Below, piece by piece: positions 49,337 to 58,538 of a stretch of 64,000 nt of DNA (position 1 is its first letter; each line of letters starts with the position of its first letter). A program made the translations under genes and the position numbers. Below the pieces are notes generated by a model. It worked only from the letters and a program-made list of their open reading frames with translations, did not search any database and had not been told where the DNA came from. The stretch spans positions 387,845 to 451,844 of the forward strand of contig NZ_FZOG01000002.1 in NCBI RefSeq assembly GCF_900188155.1, in the 5' to 3' direction. This stretch comes from Pseudomonas segetis (GTDB taxonomy: Bacteria; Pseudomonadota; Gammaproteobacteria; Pseudomonadales; Pseudomonadaceae).

Positions 49337-49894
49337 TTACATGCCTTTGACGGCAAAGATACCCGCGGCGTTGCGCCAGTAACCCTTGTAGTCCATGCCA
49401 TAGCCAAAGATGTAGCGATCAATGCAGGGCAAGCCAACGTAGTCGGCTTTCAGGTCCGGACGCGCCTTGCGGTCATGATCTTTATCAACCAGCACCGCAG
49501 TATGCACAGCGCGAGCGCCTGCATGGTGGCAAAAGTCGATAATAGCGCCGAGGGTGTGGCCTTCATCGAGGATGTCATCAATGATCAGGACATCGCGATC
49601 AATAAACGAGACCTCGGGCTTGGCCTTCCAGAACAGGTCGCCGCCGCTGGTCTCGTTGCGATAACGGGTCGCGTGCAGGTAGGACAGTTCCAGCGGGAAG
49701 TTGAGCTTGGGCAGCAACTTGCCGGAGAAGATCAGCCCACCGTTCATGACACAGAAAACCACTGGATTGGTCTCAGCCATCTCGGCATTGATAACTTCAG
49801 CCATTTTTGCGATGGCCGCTTCGACCTGCTCGTCGGTATACAGACAATCAGCCTCAGCCATTACCTGGCGGATGTGCGCGAGATCAGCAGACAT
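49337..49894 (-). CDS. hpt: Hypoxanthine(-guanine) phosphoribosyltransferase
   Basis: A 185-residue enzyme with the PRPP-binding motif VLIIDDILDEGHTLGAI near residue 100, an N-terminal VVFCVMNGGLIFSGKL loop, and KADYVGLPCIDRYIFGYGMD for base recognition. It converts hypoxanthine or guanine to IMP or GMP. AAGAGG precedes ATG 49894; the longer frame is not used. It is divergent from upp across 282 bases, so purine and pyrimidine salvage genes share this control region. Confidence 0.93.
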   Translation of the reverse strand: MSADLAHIRQVMAEADCLYTDEQVEAAIAKMAEVINAEMAETNPVVFCVMNGGLIFSGKLLPKLNFPLELSYLHATRYRNETSGGDLFWKAKPEVSFIDRDVLIIDDILDEGHTLGAIIDFCHHAGARAVHTAVLVDKDHDRKARPDLKADYVGLPCIDRYIFGYGMDYKGYWRNAAGIFAVKGM

Positions 49895-50176
49895 GGTCGT
49901 TCCTCTTGGGGTTAGCGCAACACGAAAACCTGATCGGTGCGTCAAAATAAAAGTCGGCAAAGGTACGCATCTGTCTGCCTTCGAGCAAGCCTTCGCAGAC
50001 AAACGTAGCGTTATTTGTGCAAGGTATTCTGGCTTTTTTGAGGATAATTGCCACAAATCAACCAAACCCACCTTAATTCAGGTGACATCGAAGTAGAACA
50101 GTGCCGCCCTTTATTGCACTTAATGCTTTAATCTAAGCCAGTTTTTTTTGCCAGCCCAGTCGGAGAGCTCCAACAC
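49895..50176. promoter_or_regulatory. Divergent control region between hpt and upp
   Basis: 282 bases without a gene. It must drive hpt to the left and upp-uraA to the right. An oligo-T stretch (50142-50149) lies about 28 bases before upp. I cannot fix promoter boxes with confidence. Confidence 0.45.
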
Positions 50177-50815
50177 ATGCCAATCCAAGAGATTCGTCAC
50201 CCGCTGATTCGCCACAAAATCGGCCTGATGCGTCGCGCTGATATCAGCACCAAGAACTTCCGTGAACTGGCCCAGGAAGTCGGCGCCCTGCTGACCTATG
50301 AAGCAACCAAGGACCTGCCGCTGGAAACCTACGAGATTGCCGGGTGGTGCGGTCCGGTTCAAGTGGAAAAGATCTCTGGCAAGAAAATCACGGTCGTACC
50401 TATTTTGCGCGCCGGGATTGGCATGCTCGAAGGCGTACTGAGCTTGATCCCGGGCGCCAAGGTCAGTGCCGTTGGTGTCGCGCGCAATGAGGAAACCCTG
50501 CAAGCACACACTTACCTGGAAAAACTGGTCCCGGAAATCGATGAGCGCCTGGCAATGATTATCGACCCGATGCTGGCGACCGGCGGCTCGATGGTTGCAA
50601 CTATCGACCTGCTGAAGAAAGCTGGCTGCAAGGAAATCCGCGCCATGGTGCTGGTTGCGGCGCCTGAAGGGATCAAGGCAGTCATGGACGCTCACCCGGA
50701 CGTTTCGATCTACACCGCGTCTATCGACGAACGCCTCAACGAAAATGGCTACATCATTCCTGGGCTGGGTGATGCGGGCGATAAAATTTTCGGCACCAAG
50801 CAAAAGGACGCCTAA
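50177..50815 (+). CDS. upp: Uracil phosphoribosyltransferase
   Basis: A 212-residue enzyme starting [20 protein letters not shown]. The PRPP motif is [20 protein letters not shown]; the uracil-binding [20 protein letters not shown] lies at the end. It makes UMP from uracil. It is two bases upstream of uraA, so import and use of uracil are coupled. Confidence 0.97.
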   Translation: MPIQEIRHPLIRHKIGLMRRADISTKNFRELAQEVGALLTYEATKDLPLETYEIAGWCGPVQVEKISGKKITVVPILRAGIGMLEGVLSLIPGAKVSAVGVARNEETLQAHTYLEKLVPEIDERLAMIIDPMLATGGSMVATIDLLKKAGCKEIRAMVLVAAPEGIKAVMDAHPDVSIYTASIDERLNENGYIIPGLGDAGDKIFGTKQKDA

Positions 50816-50817
50816 GC

Positions 50818-52080
50818 ATGCAAGACCAGATGCAAGACGCCACGTGGCGTCAGGCGTTGGCCGGTTCACAAATGCTATTCGTGGCATTCGGCGCGCTGGT
50901 GCTGATGCCACTGATCACCGGCATGGACCCCAATGTCGCGCTGTTTACAGCAGGTCTTGGCACACTGATTTTCCAGCTGGTCACCAAGAACCAGGTCCCG
51001 GTATTTCTCGCCTCGTCTTTCGCCTTCATTGCCCCCATCCTGGCGGCTAAAGCTGACTTTGGCCTACCCGCCACGCTCGGCGGCCTGGTTGCTGCGGGCC
51101 TGGTCTACATGCTTCTGGCCGGGGCGGTCAGAATCAAGGGCACCGGTTTTATCGACCGTTTACTGCCTCCGGTGGTCATTGGCCCTGTCATCATGTCCAT
51201 TGGCCTGGGCCTGGCGCCCGTCGCCGCCAATATGGCCATGGGTAAAGCCGGTGATGGCAGCGCCCAATTGGTGCCTTATGACACGGCCCTGATGATCTCG
51301 CTTCCGGCGCTGATTACGACCCTGATAGTCGCGGTGGTCGGCAAGGGCATCTTCAAGCTTATTCCCATCCTGCTTGGCGTGGCGGTCGGTTATAGCCTGG
51401 CCTGGGTGCTTGGCGTAATCGAGTTCGCCCCGATTGCCGCAGCGCCCTGGCTGGCAGTGCCCAACTTTGTGGCCCCCGAGCTGAACTGGAGCGCAATACT
51501 CTTCATGCTACCGGTGGCCATAGCCCCAGCCATCGAGCACATAGGCGATGTGTTGGCAATTGGCACTGTCACGGGCAAGAACTACCTGAAGAAGCCAGGC
51601 CTGCATCGCACCTTGCTCGGTGATGGCCTGGCAACATCGGCCGCCGGCCTGCTCGGCGGCCCGCCTAATACAACCTATTCGGAAGTCACTGGCGCGGTAA
51701 TGCTGACCAAGAACTTCAACCCCAAGGTAATGGTCTGGGCAGCACTCATTGCCATGATCCTGGCATTCATTGGTAAGTTCGGTGCCGTCCTGCAAAGCAT
51801 CCCTGTGCCCGTGATGGGCGGGATTCTATGCCTGCTGTTCGGCTCCATCGCGGTGGTCGGGCTAAATACCCTGATCCGCCATCAGGTGGATCTCTCCGAG
51901 GCGCGTAACCTGGTTGTGGTTGCTGTCACCCTGGTGTTTGGTATTGGCGGCATGGTCATTGGTGCTGGCGATGTCAGCCTCAAGGGCATCTCGCTCTGCG
52001 GTATAGTCGCGATCTTGCTTAACCTGGTGCTGCCGGGTGGCGATGGCTGGCACAACAAGCGCCTCAGCGACGATAGCTGA
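50818..52080 (+). CDS. uraA: Uracil permease, NCS2 family
   Basis: A 420-residue membrane protein with about 14 hydrophobic segments. Conserved NCS2 parts are FVAFGALVLMPLITGMDPNV, VGPVIMSIGLG-like IGPVIMSIGLGLAPVA, PVAIAPAIEHIGDVLAI with the substrate-binding glutamate, and LLGGPPNTTYSEVTGAV. It brings uracil in with protons for Upp. Confidence 0.95.
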   Translation: MQDQMQDATWRQALAGSQMLFVAFGALVLMPLITGMDPNVALFTAGLGTLIFQLVTKNQVPVFLASSFAFIAPILAAKADFGLPATLGGLVAAGLVYMLLAGAVRIKGTGFIDRLLPPVVIGPVIMSIGLGLAPVAANMAMGKAGDGSAQLVPYDTALMISLPALITTLIVAVVGKGIFKLIPILLGVAVGYSLAWVLGVIEFAPIAAAPWLAVPNFVAPELNWSAILFMLPVAIAPAIEHIGDVLAIGTVTGKNYLKKPGLHRTLLGDGLATSAAGLLGGPPNTTYSEVTGAVMLTKNFNPKVMVWAALIAMILAFIGKFGAVLQSIPVPVMGGILCLLFGSIAVVGLNTLIRHQVDLSEARNLVVVAVTLVFGIGGMVIGAGDVSLKGISLCGIVAILLNLVLPGGDGWHNKRLSDDS

Positions 52081-52111
52081 CAGCTCGCGACTCAAGGCCC
52101 GAGTCACCGGC

Positions 52112-52150
52112 TAAAAAGCGCGCCCAACAGTTCATTGATCTGTTGCGCGC
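52112..52150 (-). terminator. Terminator of the small minus-strand gene
   Basis: On the minus strand GCGCGCAACAG and CTGTTGGGCGCGC pair with a 2-nt bulge around a 9-nt loop and are followed by TTTTTAG. It lies between converging uraA and the 83-residue gene. Confidence 0.72.
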
Positions 52151-52173
52151 GCGGCCGCAGCGGTTTTTGATGC

Positions 52174-52425
52174 CTAGCGCTGACTGTTCAAGCGGCGCAC
52201 TTCACGCTGGACCATGCTCGCGTATTCAGGCGGCGTGAGTTGCGCAACCTGCTCACGCACCCACTCGTCCCACTTGCCCTTGCGCTTGCTCTTCTCACCA
52301 AACAGGCGCGCGGCATCGACCTTCGAGCGCTGCAGGTTTTGTTGCCACAACTCGAACAAACGCGCTTTCTCAGCCTCTCCAGCATTACGCTCTTCAGCGG
52401 ATTTGTTCGCCAGATTAAAACTCAT
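52174..52425 (-). CDS. Small basic conserved hypothetical protein
   Basis: An 83-residue, highly charged helical protein (MSFNLANKSAEERNAGEAEK, KSKRKGKWDEWVREQVAQL). GGAGTG lies upstream of the ATG. The composition suggests nucleic acid or ribosome contact, but I do not recognise the family, and this is only a composition-based remark. Confidence 0.65.
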   Translation of the reverse strand: MSFNLANKSAEERNAGEAEKARLFELWQQNLQRSKVDAARLFGEKSKRKGKWDEWVREQVAQLTPPEYASMVQREVRRLNSQR

Positions 52426-52526
52426 TGAGCACTCCTGTCGCAGAAAAAGGGGCGGATTCTACGCACTTTTCGCTTCACATTCAGGTTTATTCAGCCAACA
52501 AAACCCAGGATCAATTCCGGGCTGGC

Positions 52527-53762
52527 TTAGTCTTGCAACTCACTTAGGCGTCGCTCGATCATCAGGCGATCGGGGCTTGAACCAGCCATCTCCAGGGCGT
52601 TGCGATAGGCGTTTCGTGCTGCCGCTCGATCGCCCAGACGCCTTAAGCAATCGGCCCTGGCCATCTGCGCCAGGTGATAGCGTCCAAGCTCACCACGTAC
52701 AAGCAACGCCTCGATCAGGGCAAGCCCTGCGCCTGGCCCGTCACACATGGATACCGCCACCGCCCGGTTAAGCTCCACCACCGGCGAGGGCTGCACGCGC
52801 AACAACACGTCATAAAGGCCCACAATCTGCTGCCAGTCGGTATCTGCCGCCGTCGCAGCCTCTGCATGCACCGCAGCAATCGCAGCTTGCAGGTTGTAGC
52901 CGTCGTACCCGCCTTGTTGCAGTGCTTGCAGGACCAGCGCCTGGCCTTCGGCAATATAGGCTGGCGACCATAGACTGCGGTCCTGCTCTTCGAGCAACAC
53001 CGCCTGTCCGTCCAGGGAAACCCGTGCCGGGCGGCGTGACTCGTGCAATAACATCAATGCCAGCAAGCCTTTTACTGGAGGCTCTGGCAAAAGCTCGTGC
53101 AGTAATCGCCCCAGCCGAATGGCTTCTGTCGACAGCTGGCTACGGATGACCGACTCGCCCGAACTGGCAAAATAGCCTTCGTTGAATACCAGATAGATCA
53201 CCCGCAATACCGCAGCCAGGCGCTGCGGCAATTCACTGTGCCCAGGGACTTCGTAGGGAATACGGGCATCACGGATTTTCGCTTTGGCACGCACGATTCG
53301 CTGGGCGATATTACTGGCGGTGGTGAGATAGGCCCTGGCGATATCCTCGGTTGTCAGGTCGCAGACTTCACGCAAGGTCAGGGCAACCTGGGCGTCATCT
53401 GCCAGCGCCGGGTGGCAGCAGGTAAAGATCAGGCGCAGGCGATCGTCTTCAACACTGTCAAAATCCTCCACGCCTGGCCCATCACCAGCCACTTGATCAT
53501 GGCTATCCAACGACTCAAAACGGGCATTGCGGCGCAAACCGTCAATGGCCTTGAAGCGCCCGGCAGACACCAGCCAGGCACGAGGGTTGGCTGGCACGCC
53601 CTGGCTTTGCCATTGTTCCAGCGCCGCACGGAACGCCTCGTGCAAGGCTTCCTCGGCAAGGTCGAAGTCACCCAGCAAGCGAATCAGGGTCGCCAGGACG
53701 CGCCGCGACTCAGTGCGATAAAGCGCTTCCAGTTGCTGGTTCAACGCCTGAGGCGTACTCAA
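52527..53762 (-). CDS. ECF sigma factor of the ECF42 group with C-terminal TPR-like domain
   Basis: A 411-residue protein. Sigma region 2 has LYRTESRRVLATLIRLLGDF and ALHEAFRAALEQW; region 4 lies at about 115-180 (DVCDLT-like REVCDLTTEDIARAYLTTAS). The remaining 220 residues form the helical DUF6596/TPR-like extension of ECF42 (VFNEGYFASSGESVIRSQL, PSPVVELNRAVAVSM). No anti-sigma factor is coded nearby; ECF42 proteins are controlled through the extension. The start is TTG 53762 after GGGAGGTG; longer frames overlap the permease gene. It follows the ABC permease by 23 bases, so it is likely co-transcribed with the exporter. Confidence 0.88.
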   Translation of the reverse strand: MSTPQALNQQLEALYRTESRRVLATLIRLLGDFDLAEEALHEAFRAALEQWQSQGVPANPRAWLVSAGRFKAIDGLRRNARFESLDSHDQVAGDGPGVEDFDSVEDDRLRLIFTCCHPALADDAQVALTLREVCDLTTEDIARAYLTTASNIAQRIVRAKAKIRDARIPYEVPGHSELPQRLAAVLRVIYLVFNEGYFASSGESVIRSQLSTEAIRLGRLLHELLPEPPVKGLLALMLLHESRRPARVSLDGQAVLLEEQDRSLWSPAYIAEGQALVLQALQQGGYDGYNLQAAIAAVHAEAATAADTDWQQIVGLYDVLLRVQPSPVVELNRAVAVSMCDGPGAGLALIEALLVRGELGRYHLAQMARADCLRRLGDRAAARNAYRNALEMAGSSPDRLMIERRLSELQD

Positions 53763-53785
53763 CTGCACCTCCCTTGAGCAGCGCT

Positions 53786-54547
53786 CTAATTTTTCAGCCG
53801 ATATCCGCTCTTGAATATCCAGGCCACAGCACCAATGCACAGTGCCAGAAAGCCCAGGATCATGGCCAGGCTAATGCCGACGCTGACATCGGAAACGCCG
53901 TAAAAACTCCAACGAAATGCACTGATCAAGTAAACCACCGGGTTAAACAGAGTGACCGTCTGCCAGACCGGCGGCAGCATGTTGATCGAGTAAAAGCTGC
54001 CACCAAGGAAGGTCAGGGGCGTAACGATCAGCGCGGGGACGATTTGCAGCTTTTCCCAGCCATCGGCCCAGACCCCGATAATGAAGCCGAACAGGCTGAA
54101 GGTAACGGCGGTAAGAATCAGAAATGCCACCATCCAGAACGGATGAAGAATCTCGAAATCCACGAACAGGCGCGCAGTCAGCAGGATAATCAAACCCAGG
54201 ATAATGGATTTGGTCGCCGCGGCGCCCACATAGCCAATAAGGATTTCAAGGTAGGAAACCGGTGCGGAAAGTATCTCGTAGATGGTGCCTGAATACTTAG
54301 GCATATAGATGCCGAACGAGGCGTTGGAGATGCTTTCGGTCAACAGCGCCAGCATGATCAGGCCTGGAATGATAAAGGCCCCGTAACTGACGCCATGCAC
54401 CTGGGTCATGCTCGAGCCAATCGCCGACCCAAACACCACGAAATATAGGGAAGTGGTGATTACCGGCGTGGCGATACTTTGCAACAAGGTGCGCCAGGTG
54501 CGCGCAAGCTCAAACAGGTAAATGGCGCGAATCGCGTAGAAATTCAT
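53786..54547 (-). CDS. ABC-2 type transporter permease
   Basis: A 253-residue membrane protein with six hydrophobic segments, starting [20 protein letters not shown], with [24 protein letters not shown] [19 protein letters not shown] and a C-terminal helix before GYRLKN. The design matches ABC-2 exporters of the YadH kind. Substrate unknown (drug, lipid or polysaccharide). The start overlaps the ATPase stop by four bases. Confidence 0.9.
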   Translation of the reverse strand: MNFYAIRAIYLFELARTWRTLLQSIATPVITTSLYFVVFGSAIGSSMTQVHGVSYGAFIIPGLIMLALLTESISNASFGIYMPKYSGTIYEILSAPVSYLEILIGYVGAAATKSIILGLIILLTARLFVDFEILHPFWMVAFLILTAVTFSLFGFIIGVWADGWEKLQIVPALIVTPLTFLGGSFYSINMLPPVWQTVTLFNPVVYLISAFRWSFYGVSDVSVGISLAMILGFLALCIGAVAWIFKSGYRLKN

Positions 54548-55473
54548 GCGCGGCTCCTCACCAGGTTCACGAAAATATCCTCCAGCGAGCTCTGGCTCGA
54601 TTGCAGGTCCTTGAAGTCGATCCCCTGCTGCGCCAGGTCCTTGAGCAGTTCGGCGATGCCGGTGTGCTCACGCTGCACATCAAAGGTAAATACCAACGCG
54701 TGGCCTGAGTCGGCCAACTCCAGTGGATAGTTATTGGCGAGCGCCTCTGGAATATGGGTCAAGGGCTGTTGCAGGTGCAGGGTCAGTTGTTTCTTGCCAA
54801 GCTTGTGCATCAGCGCAGCCTTGTCCTCGACCAGAATGATTTCGCCCTTGCTGATCACGCCAATGCGATCGGCCATTTCCTCGGCTTCTTCAATGTAGTG
54901 AGTGGTCAAGATGATAGTAACGCCGCGCTCGCGCAGGCCCCGCACCATATTCCACATGTCACGGCGCAGTTCGACGTCGACACCCGCCGTTGGTTCGTCG
55001 AGAAACAGGATCTGCGGTTCGTGGGACAAGGCTTTGGCGATCATCACGCGGCGCTTCATGCCGCCGGACAACTCAAAGATGCGCGCGTCTTTTTTGTCCC
55101 AGAGCGATAAATCGCGAAGCAGTTGCTCGATATAAGCCGGGTTGGCCGGCTTACCAAACAAGCCGCGGGTGAACTTGACGGTGGCCAGCACGCTTTCAAA
55201 GCCTTCGTTGAACAACTCCTGGGGCACCAGGCCAATCCTGGCTCGCGCCGCGCGGTAGTCCGAAATAATGTCGTGACCGTCAACCAGGACCTTGCCGGTG
55301 CCCGGATTGACAATGCCGCAGATGATGCTGATCAGGGTTGTCTTGCCGGCACCATTAGGTCCGAGCAGCGCAAAAATCTCGCCTTTGTGAATGTCCAGAT
55401 TGATGGTTTGCAGCGCCGTATGGCCCGAGGCATAAACCTTGCTCAACTGCTGTATCGAGATAACCGGTTGCAC
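54544..55473 (-). CDS. ABC transporter ATP-binding protein
   Basis: A 309-residue ATPase: Walker [19 protein letters not shown] near residue 38, Q-loop [13 protein letters not shown], signature [20 protein letters not shown], Walker [15 protein letters not shown] and the H-loop [19 protein letters not shown]-terminal extension of 90 residues is typical of YadG/DrrA-type proteins. Start GTG 55473 with AAGGTGG upstream is preferred to a start at 55497. It forms the exporter with the next gene. Confidence 0.93.
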   Translation of the reverse strand: MQPVISIQQLSKVYASGHTALQTINLDIHKGEIFALLGPNGAGKTTLISIICGIVNPGTGKVLVDGHDIISDYRAARARIGLVPQELFNEGFESVLATVKFTRGLFGKPANPAYIEQLLRDLSLWDKKDARIFELSGGMKRRVMIAKALSHEPQILFLDEPTAGVDVELRRDMWNMVRGLRERGVTIILTTHYIEEAEEMADRIGVISKGEIILVEDKAALMHKLGKKQLTLHLQQPLTHIPEALANNYPLELADSGHALVFTFDVQREHTGIAELLKDLAQQGIDFKDLQSSQSSLEDIFVNLVRSRA

Positions 55474-55497
55474 ACAACCACCTTGTCTGAGGGGCAA

Positions 55498-55967
55498 TTA
55501 GGGAACCTCTGAAAAACGACTGTGCTCGATATCGGGCTGTTAAAAGCTGCTCACAGCCTTCAGGTTGAACGAACTTTAGTTGGGCAGCCCTTGGCTGTTA
55601 CTCCCGTGAGTCGTTGCGCCCTGTACTATCGTCGCCCACTACCTTTTTCAGCGTTTTCTAGCCGCATGTTAGATTGCCACAGTCTACCTAACTGGATGTT
55701 CGACCTCAAAACAGCCAGCGGGTTTATTGCAGGCCGTCGATATGGGCGAAGAGCTGCAACATCAGGCACGACACACAACTTGCTGGCCGGCCCTTCGGAC
55801 TTTGCAAGCGACTGCCGGCACATACCGGTCTATCCCGGGCTTGGTCGTAATCACCGAGATGGTTATGCTGGGCGACGACCGACAGCCTTGGATCGTCGCT
55901 TTGCGCTTGCCAAGCACGTCAATTTTGCACAGGCTGTGCCGCTACCACACGATCAGAGGATATCTTC
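55498..55967. other. Intergenic region of 470 bases without a supported gene
   Basis: A 159-codon frame (55522-56001, plus) runs through it but overlaps the lipoprotein gene, lacks a ribosome site and has an implausible composition (many Arg, Cys, His). The left end, GGGAACCTCTGAAAAAC at 55500, resembles ends of some Pseudomonas insertion sequences in my memory, and GGGCTGT/ACAGCC can pair nearby (55532-55559). It may be a degraded mobile-element fragment carrying the promoter of the next genes. Confidence 0.3.
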
Positions 55968-56282
55968 ATGCAACTTAAACATCTCGCTGGCCTGGCCCTA
56001 ATCGTATCGCTGAGCGCCTGCAGCTCGGTGGATAACAGCAGCTCCAGCGCCGAGACGGCGACCACTGATCGTTTCAAGGACAAGTGCAATGCCGATGTCG
56101 TTCAGGACATGCTCGGTAAACGTGTTACCCCAGAACTGCGCAAGCAGATCAAAGAAAAATCCGGCGCCAAAAGCGTTCGTGTACTTGGCCCAGCCGACCC
56201 AATGACCATGGATTACAAGTCATCTCGCCTGAACATCGACACCGATGAAGCAGATGTGATTGACCGCATCACCTGCGGCTGA
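55968..56282 (+). CDS. Small lipoprotein, peptidase inhibitor I78-like
   Basis: A 104-residue protein with a signal peptide and lipobox (VSLSAC). The mature part has CNADVVQDMLGKRVTPELRK, SGAKSVRVLGPADPMTMDYK and SRLNIDTDEADVIDRITCG, matching the I78 (elastase/subtilase inhibitor-like) family: an N-terminal helix, then RVxxPxxxxTMDYxxxRLNI. The two cysteines, near the start and at the end, could form a disulfide. It probably guards the envelope against proteases. MdcR follows 35 bases later. Confidence 0.8.
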   Translation: MQLKHLAGLALIVSLSACSSVDNSSSSAETATTDRFKDKCNADVVQDMLGKRVTPELRKQIKEKSGAKSVRVLGPADPMTMDYKSSRLNIDTDEADVIDRITCG

Positions 56283-56317
56283 TATTGCAGGCCATCGACC
56301 CCTCCAGGCACTGACGC

Positions 56318-57235
56318 ATGCAGATTGACGACGAGTTCACACTGAAGAAACTTGAGACATTTCTGGCGTTCATGCGCAGTGGCAACCTCAGTCGTGCAGC
56401 TGCCGAGCTTGAGACCAGCAACGTAAGCGTACATCGCGCGATTCATTCACTTGAGAGTGCGCTGCGTTGCCCGCTGTTCAAGCACGAAGGACGCAACCTC
56501 ATCCCGCTGGAGAGCGCCTACCTGCTCGAGGATCGCGCCCAGAAGCTGATCCAGGATGTGCTCGATACCATACGGCTGACCCGGGAAGCGGCAGGTTTCT
56601 CGGCTGAACGCTTCAAGCTCGGCTCGCTGTATTCGCTGACGGTGAAGACGGTTCCGCAATTGATCATGGGCCTGAAGCTGCGGCGCAGCGAGCTGAATAT
56701 CGACCTGATTCTAGGTTCCAATGTCGACTTGATGTTCAAGCTCAAGAACCTCGAAGTCGATGCAATCCTGGTGGCGCTGAACGAACATATTAATGATCAG
56801 GACTGCGAGCAATTACCGTTGTTCTCTGATGATATTTTTCTTGCGGTGCCAACGGACTCGCCCTTCGCCGAGCAAACCGATGTGGATCTGGCAGCGCTCA
56901 GGGAATCCACCTTTATTACCCTGACCCATGGCTTTGCCACCCACCAGGACGGTGCGCAGGTGTTTCGTCATGCGGGGTTTGAACCTAAGGTCGCGATGCA
57001 GGTGAACGATATATTCACCCTGCTGAGCATGGTCAGCTCAGGCGTTGGCTATGCCCTGCTTCCGGGCCGGATTGCTGCTGTGTATGAAAACCGCGTCAAG
57101 CTGATTTCCCTGCAGGCCAAATACCGCATGCAACAACACATTGGCGTGGTGTTCCTCAAGGCCAAGGAGCGCGATCCCAATCTGTTGGCGCTGCTGGCAG
57201 AGTGCCGGATGTACAGCATCAACAATCCAGCCTGA
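56318..57235 (+). CDS. mdcR: LysR family regulator of malonate use
   Basis: A 305-residue LysR protein. The HTH is FLAFMRSGNLSRAAAELETS (residues 15-34) followed by VSVHRAIHSLESALRCPLF; the effector domain begins near residue 92. It is 15-20 residues longer at the start than many LysR proteins but fits MdcR. It converges on the malonate operon, which such regulators activate when malonate or acetyl-malonate products are present. That assignment rests on the location and the overall match. Confidence 0.88.
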   Translation: MQIDDEFTLKKLETFLAFMRSGNLSRAAAELETSNVSVHRAIHSLESALRCPLFKHEGRNLIPLESAYLLEDRAQKLIQDVLDTIRLTREAAGFSAERFKLGSLYSLTVKTVPQLIMGLKLRRSELNIDLILGSNVDLMFKLKNLEVDAILVALNEHINDQDCEQLPLFSDDIFLAVPTDSPFAEQTDVDLAALRESTFITLTHGFATHQDGAQVFRHAGFEPKVAMQVNDIFTLLSMVSSGVGYALLPGRIAAVYENRVKLISLQAKYRMQQHIGVVFLKAKERDPNLLALLAECRMYSINNPA

Positions 57236-57258
57236 GCATACTAATGCCCAGGCTGGAT
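57225..57258. terminator. Two-way hairpin between mdcR and madM
   Basis: ATCCAGCCTG (57225-57234) pairs with CAGGCTGGAT (57249-57258); inner GCAT/ATGC extend the stem. It includes the mdcR stop. T runs are absent, so strength is uncertain. Confidence 0.62.
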
Positions 57259-57285
57259 AAGACGCACTTTAAGGTTCGATCAGTT

Positions 57286-58050
57286 TCAGCCCATCAGGCC
57301 ACGCATGATCAAGAACAGCAGCGACGGGCCAAGCAGGCAGCCCAGGGCCGTGTAGAAGGCAGCCGTCAGACAACCGTAAGGCACCAGCTTCGGATCAGTC
57401 GCCGCCAAGCCTCCAGCCACGCCGCTCGAAGTCCCGATCAAACCACCAAAGATCACGGCACTGCGTGGATTGTTCAGGCCGATGTAGGGCGCCACAAACG
57501 GGGTTGCGATCATGACCAGGATCGCCTTGACCAGACCGGCGCCAATGGACAACGCCATGACCTCGGAGCTTGCCCCAATTGCCGCGCCAGTTACTGGTCC
57601 GACGATATAGGTCACGGCGCCTGTACCAATGGTGGTCAGGCTCACCGAATCGGTATAGCCAAACGCCATGGCCACACCGACACCGGCGACAAATGAAGAG
57701 GCAATGCCGACGAACAGCGCCAATACGCCCACCATTCCGGCACGTTTCAATTCATCAACATTGACCCCGTAGCCAGTCGCGACAATGGCAAAGTCCCGCA
57801 GCATCGCGCCGCCCAAAATACCGATCCCGGATAACAGCGGTATATCGACCAGGCCTTTGCTGCCTCCCGTGTAGGCACCGCCGATATAAGCAAAGAGCAA
57901 CCCAAAGAGAATGGCAATGGCCGAGCCATGCAAGCGCCCATGGGTCAGTTTGTCGGAGAGCCAGTAAGACAGCCACATGGTGATGCCGATAATGGCGAAG
58001 CCTGCGACCAGGCTGTAGGCGCTGAATACTTTTAGAATACTGTCGTACAT
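57286..58050 (-). CDS. madM: Malonate transporter subunit MadM
   Basis: A 254-residue membrane protein with about eight helices, starting MYDSILKVFSAYSLVAGFAI and with GGAMLRDFAIVATGYGVNVD and FGGLIGTSSGVAGGLAATDP as family marks. With MadL it imports malonate, probably with sodium. The start is ATG 58050; GTG 58059 would overlap the madL stop. Last gene of the operon. Confidence 0.93.
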   Translation of the reverse strand: MYDSILKVFSAYSLVAGFAIIGITMWLSYWLSDKLTHGRLHGSAIAILFGLLFAYIGGAYTGGSKGLVDIPLLSGIGILGGAMLRDFAIVATGYGVNVDELKRAGMVGVLALFVGIASSFVAGVGVAMAFGYTDSVSLTTIGTGAVTYIVGPVTGAAIGASSEVMALSIGAGLVKAILVMIATPFVAPYIGLNNPRSAVIFGGLIGTSSGVAGGLAATDPKLVPYGCLTAAFYTALGCLLGPSLLFLIMRGLMG

Positions 58051-58055
58051 GGCTA

Positions 58056-58466
58056 TCACCGTGGCAGTTTAGGCAAGGGGGATACTTCTGAATCATCCTG
58101 TTGCTCTGGTTTTTTTTGACCCATCCGATCCAGAACCGGAACCAGGACAAACGCCAGAACCACAGCCGCCACACCCGCAAGAATCGCCATTGGCCCGCCA
58201 CTAAGCGCACCATAAACGTTTTGCTGGGCAGCCATTGCCACCACGATAGGAATATAGACGGCGCTCCAGAACTCGATGCCCTGCTCTGACTTGAGGTTCA
58301 GGTAACCGCGCTTTTGTAGATAGCCGCCAAGAAAAATCAACATCATCATGGCGATACCGACACCGCCGACGTTGGCCGGAACACCAATCAATTTCCCCAG
58401 CAGCTCACCGACGGTGATGCCGACCAGGGTGCAGAACGCAAGAAACGCGACACCATAAATAATCAT
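58056..58466 (-). CDS. madL: Malonate transporter subunit MadL
   Basis: A 136-residue protein with four helices and YGVAFLAFCTLVGITVGELL, GVPANVGGVGIAMMMLIFLG and VYIPIVVAMAAQQNVYGALS, all MadL features. A polar C-terminal tail ends the protein. GAGGAT precedes ATG 58466. It works only together with MadM, coded directly behind. Confidence 0.93.
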   Translation of the reverse strand: MIIYGVAFLAFCTLVGITVGELLGKLIGVPANVGGVGIAMMMLIFLGGYLQKRGYLNLKSEQGIEFWSAVYIPIVVAMAAQQNVYGALSGGPMAILAGVAAVVLAFVLVPVLDRMGQKKPEQQDDSEVSPLPKLPR

Positions 58467-58538
58467 TATTTTTATCCTCATGAACCCGTGCGAAGTTGTT
58501 GTTTTTGTCTTCGTAACGATCAAGCGGTACAGCTCAGT

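Noticed and set aside
55522..56001. 159-codon plus-strand frame
   Set aside because: It overlaps the start of the well-supported lipoprotein gene in another frame, and its Arg/Cys/His-rich translation looks non-coding.
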